57,060 bases of DNA from Anaerolineales bacterium (GTDB taxonomy: Bacteria > Chloroflexota > Anaerolineae > Anaerolineales > Villigracilaceae). The stretch is taken from assembly GCA_024710905.1 (NCBI GenBank), contig JANJTV010000041.1:1-57060 (forward strand), read 5' to 3'. Positions 24,878-34,452 of the stretch are shown piece after piece. The position numbers and the translations under genes are program-made. Below the pieces are notes generated by a model, which was not told the DNA's origin, ran no database searches, and saw only the letters and a list, made by a program, of their open reading frames with translations. The number at the start of each line of letters is the position of its first letter. The first letter of the stretch is position 1.

Positions 24878-25747
24878 ATGTCCGAAAGCCAAACCCTCTC
24901 CCTGCTGCCCGGCGCCCTGGAGAAACGCAGCCGCAAATATTTCGAGGAACTTCGCCGTTGCAAAGCGGAATTTTCTGAAGAAGCTGTACACGATCTGCGT
25001 GTGTCCATCCGCCGCTTGCTGGCGTTGGCGGAGGTATTGAAGCAGGCCGACCCGCACCCATCCCTGAAAAAATTGCGCAGAAACCTGAAAGAACAGCTTG
25101 ACTATTTTGACGACCTGCGCGACACCCAGGTCATGCTGGTAGGAATCTCTGAAAACATCCAAAACCTGCCAGGTCTGGCCGCCCTGCAAACCCACCTGCA
25201 AAAACAGGAGCGCCGCCTGCTCAAACAGGCCGCCCACCGGGTTGCGAAATTAAAAATCCCTGGCATCACCCACCGCATTAACAAAATCACCGCCCGCCTG
25301 CAACGTCCCACCGATGAACAGGCTTTCACAGTCACCCTGCTTGGGGGGGTGGATGACGCCTATGCAACGGCTTGCCAGCGGCATGGGGTGGTCCGCCCCG
25401 AACAGCCCGCCAGCATCCACCGCGTGCGGGTCGCCTTTAAAAAATTCCGCTACATGATCGAAATCATCCATCCCACTCTGCCGGGCTACCCTGCAGAACT
25501 GCTCCCACGTATGCACGATTACCAGACGCTGATGGGTGAGATCCAGGATGCGGAGGTGCTCCTGCAAGCCCTGCGTGAATTTGGGGAAGAAAGTCTGGCG
25601 GCAGGCTCACCCGATGCGATCCACCGTTATGCAGAACAGCGTCTGACCCAGGCCATTGCCGCCTACATGGAAAATCGCAACGAAATCAATGTATTCTGGC
25701 GCGAAACGCCAGAAGAGCCATTCCCCTGGCAAGAGGAAAAACCATGA
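24878..25747 (+). CDS. CHAD-domain polyphosphate-associated protein
   Basis: 289 residues. CHAD domains are alpha-helical bundles rich in Arg, Lys and conserved His that bind polyphosphate. Visible here: AVHDLRVSIRRLLALAEVL at the N-terminus and SIHRVRVAFKKFRYMIEI in the second half, the two halves of the internal repeat, plus LRDTQVML. The ATG abuts the ppx TAA, and the TGA overlaps the sixA ATG (25744-25747), so the three genes are one operon. Probable role: targeting or regulation of polyphosphate metabolism. Confidence 0.92.
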   Translation: MSESQTLSLLPGALEKRSRKYFEELRRCKAEFSEEAVHDLRVSIRRLLALAEVLKQADPHPSLKKLRRNLKEQLDYFDDLRDTQVMLVGISENIQNLPGLAALQTHLQKQERRLLKQAAHRVAKLKIPGITHRINKITARLQRPTDEQAFTVTLLGGVDDAYATACQRHGVVRPEQPASIHRVRVAFKKFRYMIEIIHPTLPGYPAELLPRMHDYQTLMGEIQDAEVLLQALREFGEESLAAGSPDAIHRYAEQRLTQAIAAYMENRNEINVFWRETPEEPFPWQEEKP

Positions 25748-26238
25748 ACCTGTACCTGTTACGACATGCCATCGCCGAAGAACCCGCCGAAAACCAGCCA
25801 GACAATGAGCGCGGCCTGACCCCCAAAGGCCGCCAAAAATGCCAGCGAGCCCTGCACGGCCTGGCCAGCCTTGAATTGAAGGTAGACCTGATACTCACCA
25901 GCCCCTACCTGCGTGCGCAGCAAACAGCAGAATTGGCTGCTGAGGCATTTAGCATATCGAAAAAAGAAATTGTTGTCAGTGAACACCTGGCCCCGCTTAG
26001 TTTTGCCGACCGGCTCATTGAGCAGATTAATGACCTTTCCCCGGCAGGGAACATTTTGGGCGTCGGGCACGAACCCTATCTTAGCCAGTTGATTTCCACG
26101 CTGACTGTTGGCGAACCGGGTCTCTACATCACGATGAAAAAATCGGGGATATGTAAATTATCCGTAGAAAAACTCGCCTATGGCCGTTGCGCCACACTAG
26201 AATGGCTGCTGACCCCGGCTCAGATGAATAAAATGTAA
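25744..26238 (+). CDS. sixA: Phosphohistidine phosphatase SixA-like (histidine phosphatase family)
   Basis: 164 residues. The N-terminal LYLLRHAIAEE is the RHG-type motif with the phosphorylated His; a second Arg occurs in LTSPYLRAQQTAELAAEAF, and GVGHEPYLSQLIS carries the second catalytic His. SixA removes phosphate from phosphohistidine on proteins. As third gene of a Ppx-CHAD-SixA operon, it may instead act on a polyphosphate-linked or histidine-phosphorylated partner. Cytoplasmic. Confidence 0.9.
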   Translation: MNLYLLRHAIAEEPAENQPDNERGLTPKGRQKCQRALHGLASLELKVDLILTSPYLRAQQTAELAAEAFSISKKEIVVSEHLAPLSFADRLIEQINDLSPAGNILGVGHEPYLSQLISTLTVGEPGLYITMKKSGICKLSVEKLAYGRCATLEWLLTPAQMNKM

Positions 26239-26245
26239 TACAGAC

Positions 26246-27550
26246 CTACGGCAGCGTGAAATAAAAACTGGCCCCACCCCCGGGAAACGACTCTGCCCAA
26301 ACCCGCCCGCCGTGGCGCTCCACAATCCGCCGGACAGTTGCCAGGCCAATGCCTGTCCCTTCGAATTCGGCATCAGAGTGCAGGCGTTGGAAAACACCGA
26401 ACAATTTGTCGATGTAATGCATATCAAACCCCACCCCGTTATCTCGTACAAAGTACACCAGACCGGCATCACTGTTGTACGATCCAATTTCAATAATTGC
26501 TTTTGGCTGGTTGCGTGTATATTTAACAGCATTCCCTACCAGGTTGGAATACACCTGCATGATTAATTCACGGTCAGCATTGGCGTCAGGCAAGGGATGA
26601 AGGTCAAAAAACACGTCCCGTCCTTCCACAGCAAATGACATTAAATCCAGCACATCCAGCACCACATCGTTCAGGTTGACGTTGCTCTTCTGGAGCGGCT
26701 TGCGGCTCAAACGGGAGAAATCCAGCAGGTTATCAATCAGCAAGCCCATTTTCTGCCCTGACGTGGAGATTTTTTCCAGCAAGGCTGTTGCTTCATCACC
26801 CAAAACGCCAGCATGGTCATCGCGCAGGATGTTGGAATACCCGTTAATTGCCCGCAGTGGCGCGCGCAAGTCATGAGAAACTGAATATGAAAAAGCTTCC
26901 AACTCACGGTTGGCGGTATCCAACTGGCGGGCGCGGTCATCCAGCAATTGACGTGAGCGCTGGGCTTGCTCCATGGCCGTTGTTGCAGCCTCCAGTCCCG
27001 CTTTGAAGAACCATAGGGCAATACTGAGCATGCCCGCCGCCATTGCGAATCCCAGTATCTCCGGGATAATAATCACCGGATTAGAATATTGTGGCGCAAG
27101 CGAATAAAACAGCAGACCCTGCCAGTACAGCCAGCCGAAAACTATCATGGTCAGGATACTCAATCCCACCGCAATAATTCCCGCCCACGGGCCAATCAGG
27201 ACAGCTGCCAGCACAATCATCGCCAGCAGGAACGAGCGCCCACCCCCACCCAGCCAGCCCGAAACCAGGGCCAGCACCGAAAAAACATAAAGTAACGAGA
27301 GAAAACCCGCCGCCCGCCAGCGGTCAGGTAAATTCCTCCAGAGCAATAGCACCAGGGCAATCAGGAAGCTGGAGAGATAATAAACAAACAAGAAGTTGAC
27401 CCGGAAACGTCCCGCAAGGACAATCGGCAGGAAGGTAATGACGATTGCCGCACCGCCAAGCAGGACAACCACAGACAGCAATATATTAAGCATGCGCTGG
27501 CGAAATAAACGCAACCACACCATTACATCCGGGGGTGAATTTGACTGCAT
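26246..27550 (-). CDS. Membrane-bound sensor histidine kinase, orphan
   Basis: 434 residues from ATG 27550; an upstream in-frame start at 27649 would add nonconserved residues. Six or so hydrophobic segments (about 20-200) form the input. The kinase core has the H-box FSYSVSHDLRAPLRAINGYSNIL, N-box LVGNAVKYTR, G1 RDNGVGFDMHYIDKLFGVFQRLH and G2 GTGIGLATVRRIVERHGG, of the phytochrome-like subgroup. No response regulator lies nearby, so its partner is elsewhere. Confidence 0.9.
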   Translation of the reverse strand: MQSNSPPDVMVWLRLFRQRMLNILLSVVVLLGGAAIVITFLPIVLAGRFRVNFLFVYYLSSFLIALVLLLWRNLPDRWRAAGFLSLLYVFSVLALVSGWLGGGGRSFLLAMIVLAAVLIGPWAGIIAVGLSILTMIVFGWLYWQGLLFYSLAPQYSNPVIIIPEILGFAMAAGMLSIALWFFKAGLEAATTAMEQAQRSRQLLDDRARQLDTANRELEAFSYSVSHDLRAPLRAINGYSNILRDDHAGVLGDEATALLEKISTSGQKMGLLIDNLLDFSRLSRKPLQKSNVNLNDVVLDVLDLMSFAVEGRDVFFDLHPLPDANADRELIMQVYSNLVGNAVKYTRNQPKAIIEIGSYNSDAGLVYFVRDNGVGFDMHYIDKLFGVFQRLHSDAEFEGTGIGLATVRRIVERHGGRVWAESFPGGGASFYFTLP

Positions 27551-27698
27551 AAATAGTCCTGATGCCGAAATTAATATTTTCCGCCCGGTGGCAAACGGCA
27601 ACCCGAATATTATAACTTGTCGGTGAAAATTTCCCCGATTGAAAAACACCCCCAGTTTGTGCTACGATGTACCCAAAATAATTGATTATGGAGGATAG

Positions 27699-28256
27699 AT
27701 GCTAAAACGAATTTCAGAATGGCTGCACACGATCAGCAAAAGCGGCTGGCTGGCACTGGGGGCATTTGCCCTGAACCTGGTTTTTATGATGGGCGTGATG
27801 CCTTACGCCGGGGCAATCCTGGCGATGGCAGCCGGGAATGGCGCAGGACCACTTGATCTTGAGTTTTTCTACACCCCCGAACAAGCCCTGGCGGCGGTAG
27901 ATGCCTACGGGGAAACCGGACGGGTCGTGTATCGCACCATCGAACTGACCGCCGATGTGCTCTACCCGCTGGCTTATGGGCTGGCATACAGCTTGGCGAT
28001 CAGTTGGTTTTTTCAGCGCGCTTTCCCGACCGAAAGCCGCCTGCAACGTATTAATCTTTTACCTATTGGCGCAGTACTCTTTGACCTGCTTGAAAACGCC
28101 GCGATTGTAACGCTTCTCTCTGTCTCGCCACCGCCCTACCTGGCAGCCATCCTGGCCTCCATCTTTACACCGCTTAAGTGGGCCTTCGCCATTTCGAGCA
28201 TCCTAGCAACAGTGATCGGGTTGGCCGCCTGGGCAATTGGCAAGGCCAGGAAATAG
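27699..28256 (+). CDS. Four- to five-helix membrane protein of unknown function
   Basis: 185 residues with hydrophobic segments at about 18-45, 90-115, 120-140, 145-160 and 160-182. The periplasmic/outer loop between helices 1 and 2 (about residues 55-85) reads LEFFYTPEQALAAVDAYGETGRVVYR, which suggests a conserved feature rather than a random loop. A GGAGGATAG lies just before the ATG. No known family is recognised. It sits 5 bases before the radical SAM gene and is probably co-transcribed. Confidence 0.65.
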   Translation: MLKRISEWLHTISKSGWLALGAFALNLVFMMGVMPYAGAILAMAAGNGAGPLDLEFFYTPEQALAAVDAYGETGRVVYRTIELTADVLYPLAYGLAYSLAISWFFQRAFPTESRLQRINLLPIGAVLFDLLENAAIVTLLSVSPPPYLAAILASIFTPLKWAFAISSILATVIGLAAWAIGKARK

Positions 28257-28261
28257 GAACC

Positions 28262-29503
28262 ATGAGCCGCCAGCCTGAAAATATCTTATTGGTACAACCG
28301 CCCTATCTCAGGTTCTTCGGCTCCCATAACGACCGGGTACCTCTGGAACTTTGTTACCTGCATGCCTACTTACGCAAAGCGGGATTCGACAGCCAGGTCT
28401 TCAACGCCGACTGGACAGGCGCGAGCCGGTACATCCAGTGGAAAAAATTGTTCGCCAACTCCATCTACCTGGAAGCCGCTGCCGACGGTCACTCCCCCTT
28501 GTATGAAGAAACCCTTGAACGCATCTTATCTTTTGAACCAACCATTGTCGTACTGTCGGCTGCAGATAACCTAACCCCCTGGGTAGACCTGGGAAACCCG
28601 TACACAACAGCCCATCTCTCTCAATTACTGCGCAGGAATGGGATTTATACCATCGGTGTCGGCCCCTTTTACGAGAAAGTGCCGCAAAAATTTATTGGCC
28701 AGTTCGACGCACTTCTGGCAGGCACAGCCTCTCCCTCCATTGTCGATATCGTCCGCAACCGGCCCAGCGCGTCAATTGTACGCGGCGCACCCATGGACCT
28801 GGCAACCATCCCGCTGATCGAGGTGCATCCATCCGCTGAAAAAGATGATGTTGTCATGACAGCCATTGGCTGCGCATATCATTGCTCTTACTGCCTGGCC
28901 CAAAAAAGTTCGTATAAGCCAATTTCCATTGACACGGTGGAACAGGATATTCTTTCGCGACATACCGAGCAGATCTATTTTGGCGATGCGATCCTTTCGA
29001 TTGACATCAAACGACTGCAAGAACTGTCGATGCGGGTAAAACCGCTTCAAAAAACCTACACCAGTGAGATCAGCGTCAGTCGCGCCACCCCGAACGTACT
29101 CGATATCATGAAAGATTTGGGGGTTAAATCCGTAAAAATGGGCGTGGAAAGCGGGGACGAAGAGCAATTGAGCGCCTGGACCAAGAACCAGACTGTGGAA
29201 AAAATCACCAGGGCGGCGGAACTCGTAAAAAGCTACGGGATTAACCTGACCGTTTACATCCTGCTGGGCGGCATGCCCGACTCGTTGAAGTCTGCCGAGA
29301 AAACCCTCGAGCTATGCCGCAGCCTGCCGGGCGACAATTATGTGATTAACGTACTGTCATTTTATGAAATGGAAACCCGCGATTTCCGCTACGATGCGCA
29401 TTTCTCCCAGCGGCTGGTACACCACTGGGGGCTGGAAAGCATCATGGAGGACTTCTTTGCCCTCCAGCCCAGCTATAAACCGGGCCTCGGTAAATTAATA
29501 TAG
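28262..29503 (+). CDS. B12-binding-type radical SAM enzyme
   Basis: 413 residues from ATG 28262. The N-terminal half (1-170) resembles a B12-binding fold (ILLVQPPYLRFFGSHNDRVPLELCYLHAYLRKAGFDSQVF). The radical SAM core starts with C204-x3-C208-x2-C211 (GCAYHCSYC), which binds the [4Fe-4S] cluster that splits SAM. A later MGVESGDEEQLSAWTK and ILLGGMPDSLKSAEKTLEL match the Elp3/MiaB-like core. Substrate unknown. AGGA before the ATG. A bidirectional terminator follows, so it ends the unit. Confidence 0.85.
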   Translation: MSRQPENILLVQPPYLRFFGSHNDRVPLELCYLHAYLRKAGFDSQVFNADWTGASRYIQWKKLFANSIYLEAAADGHSPLYEETLERILSFEPTIVVLSAADNLTPWVDLGNPYTTAHLSQLLRRNGIYTIGVGPFYEKVPQKFIGQFDALLAGTASPSIVDIVRNRPSASIVRGAPMDLATIPLIEVHPSAEKDDVVMTAIGCAYHCSYCLAQKSSYKPISIDTVEQDILSRHTEQIYFGDAILSIDIKRLQELSMRVKPLQKTYTSEISVSRATPNVLDIMKDLGVKSVKMGVESGDEEQLSAWTKNQTVEKITRAAELVKSYGINLTVYILLGGMPDSLKSAEKTLELCRSLPGDNYVINVLSFYEMETRDFRYDAHFSQRLVHHWGLESIMEDFFALQPSYKPGLGKLI

Positions 29504-29534
29504 AAAAAAAGGATGGCTTCTGCCATCCTTTTTT
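29504..29534. terminator. Bidirectional terminator (radical SAM gene / tRNA-Pro)
   Basis: GGATGGC (29511-29517) pairs with GCCATCC (29522-29528), four-base loop, with A7 before and T6 after. It terminates the plus-strand radical SAM unit and the minus-strand tRNA. Confidence 0.9.
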
Positions 29535-29535
29535 G

Positions 29536-29610
29536 TCGGGGCGCCCAGATTTGAACTGGGGACCTCACGGACCCGAACCGTGCGCTCTAGCCGGGCTGAG
29601 CCACGCCCCG
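29536..29610 (-). tRNA. tRNA-Pro, anticodon CGG
   Basis: 75 bases that fold as a full cloverleaf: acceptor CGGGGCG/CGCCCCG (perfect, with the C1-G72 pair and A73 typical of bacterial proline tRNA), D stem GCTC/GAGC, anticodon stem CACGG/CCGTG with loop TTCGGGT (CGG at 34-36), T stem CCCAG/CTGGG with loop TTCAAAT. CCA is not encoded. It reads CCG codons. Confidence 0.95.
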
Positions 29611-29623
29611 AATTGCGAAGGGC

Positions 29624-29652
29624 ATTATACATGTCTTGGGCAGCTTTGGCAA
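29624..29652 (-). promoter_or_regulatory. Sigma-70 promoter of tRNA-Pro
   Basis: Minus strand: TTGCCA (29652-29647), 17-base spacer, TATAAT (29629-29624). The predicted start is about 7 bases before the mature tRNA 5' end. Confidence 0.85.
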
Positions 29653-29657
29653 GCGTT

Positions 29658-29666
29658 TGGTATAAT
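29658..29666 (+). promoter_or_regulatory. Extended -10 promoter of gyrA
   Basis: TGGTATAAT is an extended -10 (TGn-TATAAT). It lies within the divergent tRNA-Pro promoter region, so the two promoters overlap. The leader to the gyrA ATG would be about 75 bases. Confidence 0.65.
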
Positions 29667-29746
29667 TAGGGTCTGTGCAGCAACACTCTCACAGAGACAC
29701 CGGGCCACGCTGGCCTTGTGTCTCTGTGCTTGAAAGAAGGAAATCC

Positions 29747-32257
29747 ATGGATATCGGTACTGTCCAACAAGTAAACATTGACCAGCAGATGCGTGACGCC
29801 TACCTCGATTACGCCATGAGCGTGATTGTGGCCCGCGCCCTTCCCGACGCTCGCGACGGCCTGAAACCCGTCCACCGCCGCATCCTGTTTGCCATGCACG
29901 AACTCGGCCTGCGGCCCAGCTCGTCCTATAAAAAATCCGCCCGTATCGTGGGCGAGGTGCTCGGCAAATATCACCCGCACGGCGATGCCGCTGTTTACGA
30001 ATCAATGGCCCGCATGGCCCAGGATTTCTCCATGCGCTACCAGTTGGTGGACGGCCAGGGCAACTTCGGCTCGGTAGATGGTGATGCCCCGGCGGCCATG
30101 CGTTACACCGAGGCCCGCCTGCAACGCATGGCCGATGAAATGCTGACCGACATCGAGAAAGACACGGTCGATTTTGGCCCCAATTTTGACGAATCGCTCA
30201 AAGAGCCGCTTGTCCTGCCCTCCCGCCTGCCGAACATGTTACTCAACGGCACATCCGGCATTGCGGTTGGTATGGCCACCAATATCCCACCCCACAACCT
30301 GCGCGAAGTGGCCGCCGCCATCTGTCACCTAATTGACCACTACGACAACATCGATGACGTCAGCGTGGATGACCTGCTCAAGTTCGTCCCCGGTCCAGAC
30401 TTCCCGACCGGCGGCATGATCGTTGGCAAGGAAGGCATCCTGCATGCCTACAGCACTGGTAAGGGGCGCGTGGTGCTGCGCGGCGTGGCACACATTGAAG
30501 AAACCAAAAACGGCCGCCACCAGATCGTCATCACCGAGATCCCCTACCAGGTCAACAAATCCACGTTAATCGAGCGGATCGCCGAACTTGTGCGCGAGGA
30601 TAAACTGGACCAGATCTCCGACCTGCGCGACGAAAGCGATCAGCGCGGCATGAGCATCGTCATCGAACTCAAGCGCGGTGCGCAACCCAAGAAAGTACTC
30701 AACCAGCTCTACAAATACACCGCCCTGCAATCCACCTTTGGCGTGCAAATGCTGGCCCTGGTGGATAACGAACCGCGCATGCTGCCGCTCAAACGGAGCC
30801 TGCACATTTTTATTGATCACCGCCAGAACGTCATTACCCGCCGCACGGAATATGAACTGGCCAAGGCCCGCGCCCGCGCCCACATCCTGGATGGCTATCT
30901 GATTGCGCTGGCCAACCTCGATGACGTGATTCAGACCATTCGGCAGGCCGCCGACGCTGAAACCGCCCGCGACAACCTGATGAATCGCTTCAAACTGACC
31001 GAGATCCAGGCCCAGGCCATCCTCGACCTGCAGTTGCGCCGCCTGTCTGCCCTGGAACGCTGGAAGATCGAAGAAGAAGCCAAGCAAATCCGTGATCAGA
31101 TTGCCTACTACGAAGACCTGCTGGCCAACCCCGGCAAGATCCTGGCTGTAATTAAGGAAGAAACCCAGGAACTGGCTGAAAAATACGGAGATGACCGCCG
31201 CACCCGTATCGCCGGGGACGCCAGGGAAGAACTGAGCGAGGAAGACCTGGTTCAGGATGAAGCCGTGCTGATTACCCTGACCCAGCGCGGGTACATCAAA
31301 CGCACCAGTGCCACCGCCTACCGTTCGCAAGGGTTGGGCGGGCGCGGCGTGACCGGGCACACCACCAAGGAAGAAGACACCGTGCTGTACATGTTCCCGG
31401 CCCGCACCCTGCAAACCCTGCTGTTCTTCTCCTCCAAGGGCAAGGTGTACAGCGAGAAGGTCTACCAGATCCCCGATGCCGACCGCACCGGCAAGGGCGT
31501 TTCGATTTACAACGTGCTTTCGATGGGCCCGGGCGAGCAGATCACCGCCGCGCTACCGGTGGCCGATTTCAGTTCTCACGGTTTCTGCGTGATGACCACC
31601 ACCCAGGGCAAAATCAAGCGCGTGAATTTAAGTGAATTTGCCGCCGTGCGTCCCTCCGGCTTAATCGCCATGACCCTGGAAAATGGCGACGAATTGGGCT
31701 GGGCGCACCTGACCAGCGGTAAGGATGAAATCCTGTTGATCACCGAGGGCGGGCAGGCCCTGCGTTTCGCCGAAACAGCCGTACGCGCCATGGGGCGCGC
31801 TGCGGCGGGCGTACAGGGCATCCGCCTGGCCAAGGGAGACAAACTGACCAGCATGGAGATTGTCGAAAAAGACGGCATGCTACTGGTGGTGACAGCCAAT
31901 GGCTACGGCAAGCGCACCCCGCTCAAGGAATATTCGGCCAAGGGCCGTGCCACGGGCGGTATCTCAACAATCGACCAGAAATCACTCGGTATCATCGGTA
32001 AAATAGTTGCCGCGCGCGTCGTCCAGCCATCCGATGACATCACCTTGATTTCAACCAACGGCATCATCCTGCGCTTGAAGGTAAAAGAAATCAAGCAAGC
32101 TGGCCGCGCCACACGCGGCGTACGACTGATGAAAGCGCAAAGCGGCGATGGCGTGGCGGCTGTGGCGCGCATGGCCAATGCCGACCTGCAAAAAGCCGGT
32201 GCTGCCGTTGAAAACAACAATGGCAGCCAGCCGAAGGACCAACCGGAATTGCTGTAA
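29747..32257 (+). CDS. gyrA: DNA gyrase subunit A
   Basis: 836 residues from ATG 29747 (AAGGAAATCC upstream); an in-frame start at 29675 would only add unconserved residues. GyrA breaks and rejoins DNA through a catalytic Tyr, here in [10 protein letters not shown]. The N-terminal [34 protein letters not shown] and [36 protein letters not shown] are hallmark. The C-terminal beta-pinwheel carries QGLGGRG, a GyrA box that allows negative supercoiling and separates gyrase from topoisomerase IV. gyrB is not in the window. Confidence 0.97.
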   Translation: MDIGTVQQVNIDQQMRDAYLDYAMSVIVARALPDARDGLKPVHRRILFAMHELGLRPSSSYKKSARIVGEVLGKYHPHGDAAVYESMARMAQDFSMRYQLVDGQGNFGSVDGDAPAAMRYTEARLQRMADEMLTDIEKDTVDFGPNFDESLKEPLVLPSRLPNMLLNGTSGIAVGMATNIPPHNLREVAAAICHLIDHYDNIDDVSVDDLLKFVPGPDFPTGGMIVGKEGILHAYSTGKGRVVLRGVAHIEETKNGRHQIVITEIPYQVNKSTLIERIAELVREDKLDQISDLRDESDQRGMSIVIELKRGAQPKKVLNQLYKYTALQSTFGVQMLALVDNEPRMLPLKRSLHIFIDHRQNVITRRTEYELAKARARAHILDGYLIALANLDDVIQTIRQAADAETARDNLMNRFKLTEIQAQAILDLQLRRLSALERWKIEEEAKQIRDQIAYYEDLLANPGKILAVIKEETQELAEKYGDDRRTRIAGDAREELSEEDLVQDEAVLITLTQRGYIKRTSATAYRSQGLGGRGVTGHTTKEEDTVLYMFPARTLQTLLFFSSKGKVYSEKVYQIPDADRTGKGVSIYNVLSMGPGEQITAALPVADFSSHGFCVMTTTQGKIKRVNLSEFAAVRPSGLIAMTLENGDELGWAHLTSGKDEILLITEGGQALRFAETAVRAMGRAAAGVQGIRLAKGDKLTSMEIVEKDGMLLVVTANGYGKRTPLKEYSAKGRATGGISTIDQKSLGIIGKIVAARVVQPSDDITLISTNGIILRLKVKEIKQAGRATRGVRLMKAQSGDGVAAVARMANADLQKAGAAVENNNGSQPKDQPELL

Positions 32258-32275
32258 AACCCACCGAACAACAAA

Positions 32276-32305
32276 AAAACGCCTGACTTGATTGTCAGGC
32301 GTTTT
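32276..32305 (+). terminator. gyrA terminator
   Basis: AAAACGCCTGAC (32276-32287) pairs with GTCAGGCGTTTT (32294-32305), loop TTGATT. Confidence 0.9.
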
Positions 32306-32326
32306 ACTTCTTAACTAAAATATGCG

Positions 32327-32545
32327 CTACAACGGGATGTTCAAACTGCCGGTCACAAACAGGAACATGATGCCCAGCATACAGACCGTCATCATCAACA
32401 AAAAGGACAGGATCATGCGTTGCATGGCATTAAAGCCCAGCAGGTTGCGGCTGGCTTTTTTCTTTGGCCTCGGCGCGGCAAACGGGTCGGGACCGTCGTC
32501 CTGGAAGTATGCGCCCGATGAATCATTCCATGTTTCGTTCGACAT
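32327..32545 (-). CDS. Small single-pass membrane protein
   Basis: 72 residues. A charged and Pro/Asp-rich N-terminal half (residues 1-30, ending PRPKKKASR) is followed by one hydrophobic helix (about 44-66). The basic KKK before the helix suggests the N-terminus is cytoplasmic. No family is recognised. It sits between birA and the gyrA terminator, in the birA direction, 25 bases past the birA start, so it is likely a separate unit or the operon head of birA. Weakly supported as a real gene, but the membrane segment looks genuine. Confidence 0.5.
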   Translation of the reverse strand: MSNETWNDSSGAYFQDDGPDPFAAPRPKKKASRNLLGFNAMQRMILSFLLMMTVCMLGIMFLFVTGSLNIPL

Positions 32546-32570
32546 GCTACACCTCGTTCAAAAAAGTATA

Positions 32571-33356
32571 TCACACAGGCCGCAGGCTGACCTCACCCTG
32601 TCGCACCACCCAAAAGTCACCGTCGTCTTTCAGCAACCGCAGGCTGCCATCCGCTTCCAGGCCATAAAGCAAGCCTTGCAGCGGCGGCCCATCTTCCTGC
32701 ATCACCTGCACCCGCTCACCCCGGAATGCCAGCCGCTCCTGCCAGCCAGCCAGGAAACCCGGGGAATCGATTTGCTCCCGAATTATGGCTACACGACTTA
32801 GTATTTCGGCCAGCAAGGCAAACCGTTCGACCGGGTATCCCGCCTCCGCCTGGACGGAAGTGGCAGGAAACTGAAGCACGGCTGCGGGGGGCACTGCCTC
32901 CGGCGTGACGTTCACGCCCATCCCCAACACCAGCCCATCCACCGCATCCCCCATCCAGACCGCCTCGACCAAAATCCCGGCCGCTTTTTTGCCGTTGATT
33001 AGCACATCATTCGGCCATTTAATTTGTGCAACAAGGCCAAGCGAATCGAGCGCCTGGCAGAGGGCCAGCGCCCCCAACCCCGCAAACAGGCTTACCCGGG
33101 CCTGCTCGCCATTGCCCGGGTGTAGCAACAGGCTAAAGGCCAGCGCAGAACCAGCAGGCGTGAACCATCTGCGATTCATGCGTCCTCGCCCGGAGGTCTG
33201 CTCATCGGCAGCCACCAGAGAAAAATCCTTTGCGCCCTGCGCCAGCCAAGCCAGGGCAATATCATTGGTGGAGCCGGTGCTGGGGAAGTATTGCAACCCA
33301 CCCAAGGGCAGGCCGGAAAGCGCTTTACGCAGGTCTTTCTCAGTGTGGGTGGTCAT
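32571..33356 (-). CDS. birA: Biotin-[acetyl-CoA carboxylase] ligase BirA (monofunctional)
   Basis: 261 residues. BirA makes biotinyl-AMP and joins biotin to carrier proteins. Visible motifs: STNDIALAWL, DEQTSGRGRMNRRW (the biotinyl-AMP loop GRGRxxRxW), and IKWPNDVLINGKKAAGILVEA. No N-terminal DNA-binding domain, so it is the ligase-only form and does not repress. The C-terminal SH3-like domain is present. Biotinylated targets would include propionyl- or acetyl-CoA carboxylase, which matches the methylmalonyl-CoA genes in the window. Confidence 0.95.
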   Translation of the reverse strand: MTTHTEKDLRKALSGLPLGGLQYFPSTGSTNDIALAWLAQGAKDFSLVAADEQTSGRGRMNRRWFTPAGSALAFSLLLHPGNGEQARVSLFAGLGALALCQALDSLGLVAQIKWPNDVLINGKKAAGILVEAVWMGDAVDGLVLGMGVNVTPEAVPPAAVLQFPATSVQAEAGYPVERFALLAEILSRVAIIREQIDSPGFLAGWQERLAFRGERVQVMQEDGPPLQGLLYGLEADGSLRLLKDDGDFWVVRQGEVSLRPV

Positions 33357-33369
33357 TTAGGTAGAATCA

Positions 33370-33398
33370 AAACAGGCGGGGAAAGCACCCGCCTGTTT
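33370..33398. terminator. Terminator between birA and the LysM-M23 gene
   Basis: AAACAGGCGGG (33370-33380) pairs exactly with CCCGCCTGTTT (33388-33398), loop of seven bases; a T run follows on the minus strand. Confidence 0.82.
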
Positions 33399-33402
33399 GG
33401 TG

Positions 33403-34452
33403 TCAGGGAAGCACATACCAGGGGTTGACAAAGCCGCCGTTCAGGCGCACTTCAAAGTGCAGGTGGGCGCCAAAGGAGTTGCCGGTATTGCCGGAAAGAG
33501 CGATCAGCTGGCCCGCGCCAACGCTCTGGCACACGCCTACATTAATTTGGCTCAAGTGGGCATACAGGGTAGCGTAGCCATTGCCGTGATCGATCTGGAC
33601 GACATTGCCATAACCGTAGTTCCAGCCACCCTGAGCCATGGTCACCACGCCCCCATCGGCAGCAAACACAGCCGCGCCTTCGCCCGCCGCCAGGTCAATC
33701 GCCAGGTGGCCGGGGTAGTAATCATTGCCGGAAATATAACGGTTGGCCGTCGGCCAGACAAAGCCACCCGACCCTACTGCGCCACCAGAACAGGCGGAAC
33801 CGCCCGTGCTGGCCGTGCCGGAACTGCCGCGAGCCGTGGTAGGCACAATCCATTGTCTAAACTCGCGCTCGCCGCCGGGCAGCATGACATAATCGCCCGC
33901 CGCAAACTGCGGATTGGTCAGGTCGACTTTATTACCCGGCCAACTGATAATGTCTTCGGCACTGGTTTTGTACTCAGTGGCAACGGCTTCAATCGTATCG
34001 CCTTCCTCCCACTGGTAATAGACACCATCGGTCGGCGGGATGTTAAGCTTCATACCGGGGCGCAAACCATGCGGGTCGTCCTGCAGGACGTCATAATTGG
34101 CCCACAACAAAGATTCGGGGGTAATGTTATACGCGCTGGAAATGGCAAAAACCGAATCCCCGCGCACGACAGTGTGAGTGATGACCTCGTAGCGTGGGCG
34201 TTCATCGGGGATGTTGGTCTTGAGTGTCACCGAGCGACGAATGGATGGGTGGAAGAGCACATCCACAATCGCGCCGGGTTCGGCCGGGCGGGACAGCGAG
34301 CTATCAGGTGTCGGCGCGGAAGGCAAGGCTGCCGCCGAGGTGGGCGTCTGGAGTTCGTAAAAAGCATAAGCAAGCAGGGCCAATACCACTAAGGCTGTCA
34401 CACCCCAGCTAAACGGGGTGAACCACTTGGAAGATGTAAAGTTAGCGATCAT
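33403..34452 (-). CDS. Membrane-anchored LysM and M23 peptidase
   Basis: 349 residues. One N-terminal membrane helix (about 12-32) anchors an outside part with two LysM domains (about 90-140 TVVRGDSVFAISSAYNI, and 145-195 WEEGDTIEAVATEY), a Ser/Gly linker, and a canonical M23 domain: GHLAIDLAAGEG (HxxxD), then GAHLHFEVRLNGG (HxH), and YATLYAHLSQINV. It cuts peptidoglycan cross-links. Unlike the three tandem copies at 8194-12841, it has the standard short His-Asp spacing. The ATG overlaps the rho stop (34449-34452), so it is co-transcribed with rho. Confidence 0.92.
   Translation of the reverse strand: MIANFTSSKWFTPFSWGVTALVVLALLAYAFYELQTPTSAAALPSAPTPDSSLSRPAEPGAIVDVLFHPSIRRSVTLKTNIPDERPRYEVITHTVVRGDSVFAISSAYNITPESLLWANYDVLQDDPHGLRPGMKLNIPPTDGVYYQWEEGDTIEAVATEYKTSAEDIISWPGNKVDLTNPQFAAGDYVMLPGGEREFRQWIVPTTARGSSGTASTGGSACSGGAVGSGGFVWPTANRYISGNDYYPGHLAIDLAAGEGAAVFAADGGVVTMAQGGWNYGYGNVVQIDHGNGYATLYAHLSQINVGVCQSVGAGQLIALSGNTGNSFGAHLHFEVRLNGGFVNPWYVLP

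Noticed and set aside
30566..31414. A long minus-strand reading frame (282 codons) inside gyrA
   Set aside because: It lies wholly within gyrA and its protein has no recognisable motif; it is a shadow of the codon bias of the real gene.
33397..34392. A 331-codon plus-strand frame opposite the LysM-M23 gene
   Set aside because: The minus strand encodes canonical LysM and M23 motifs; the plus frame has none.
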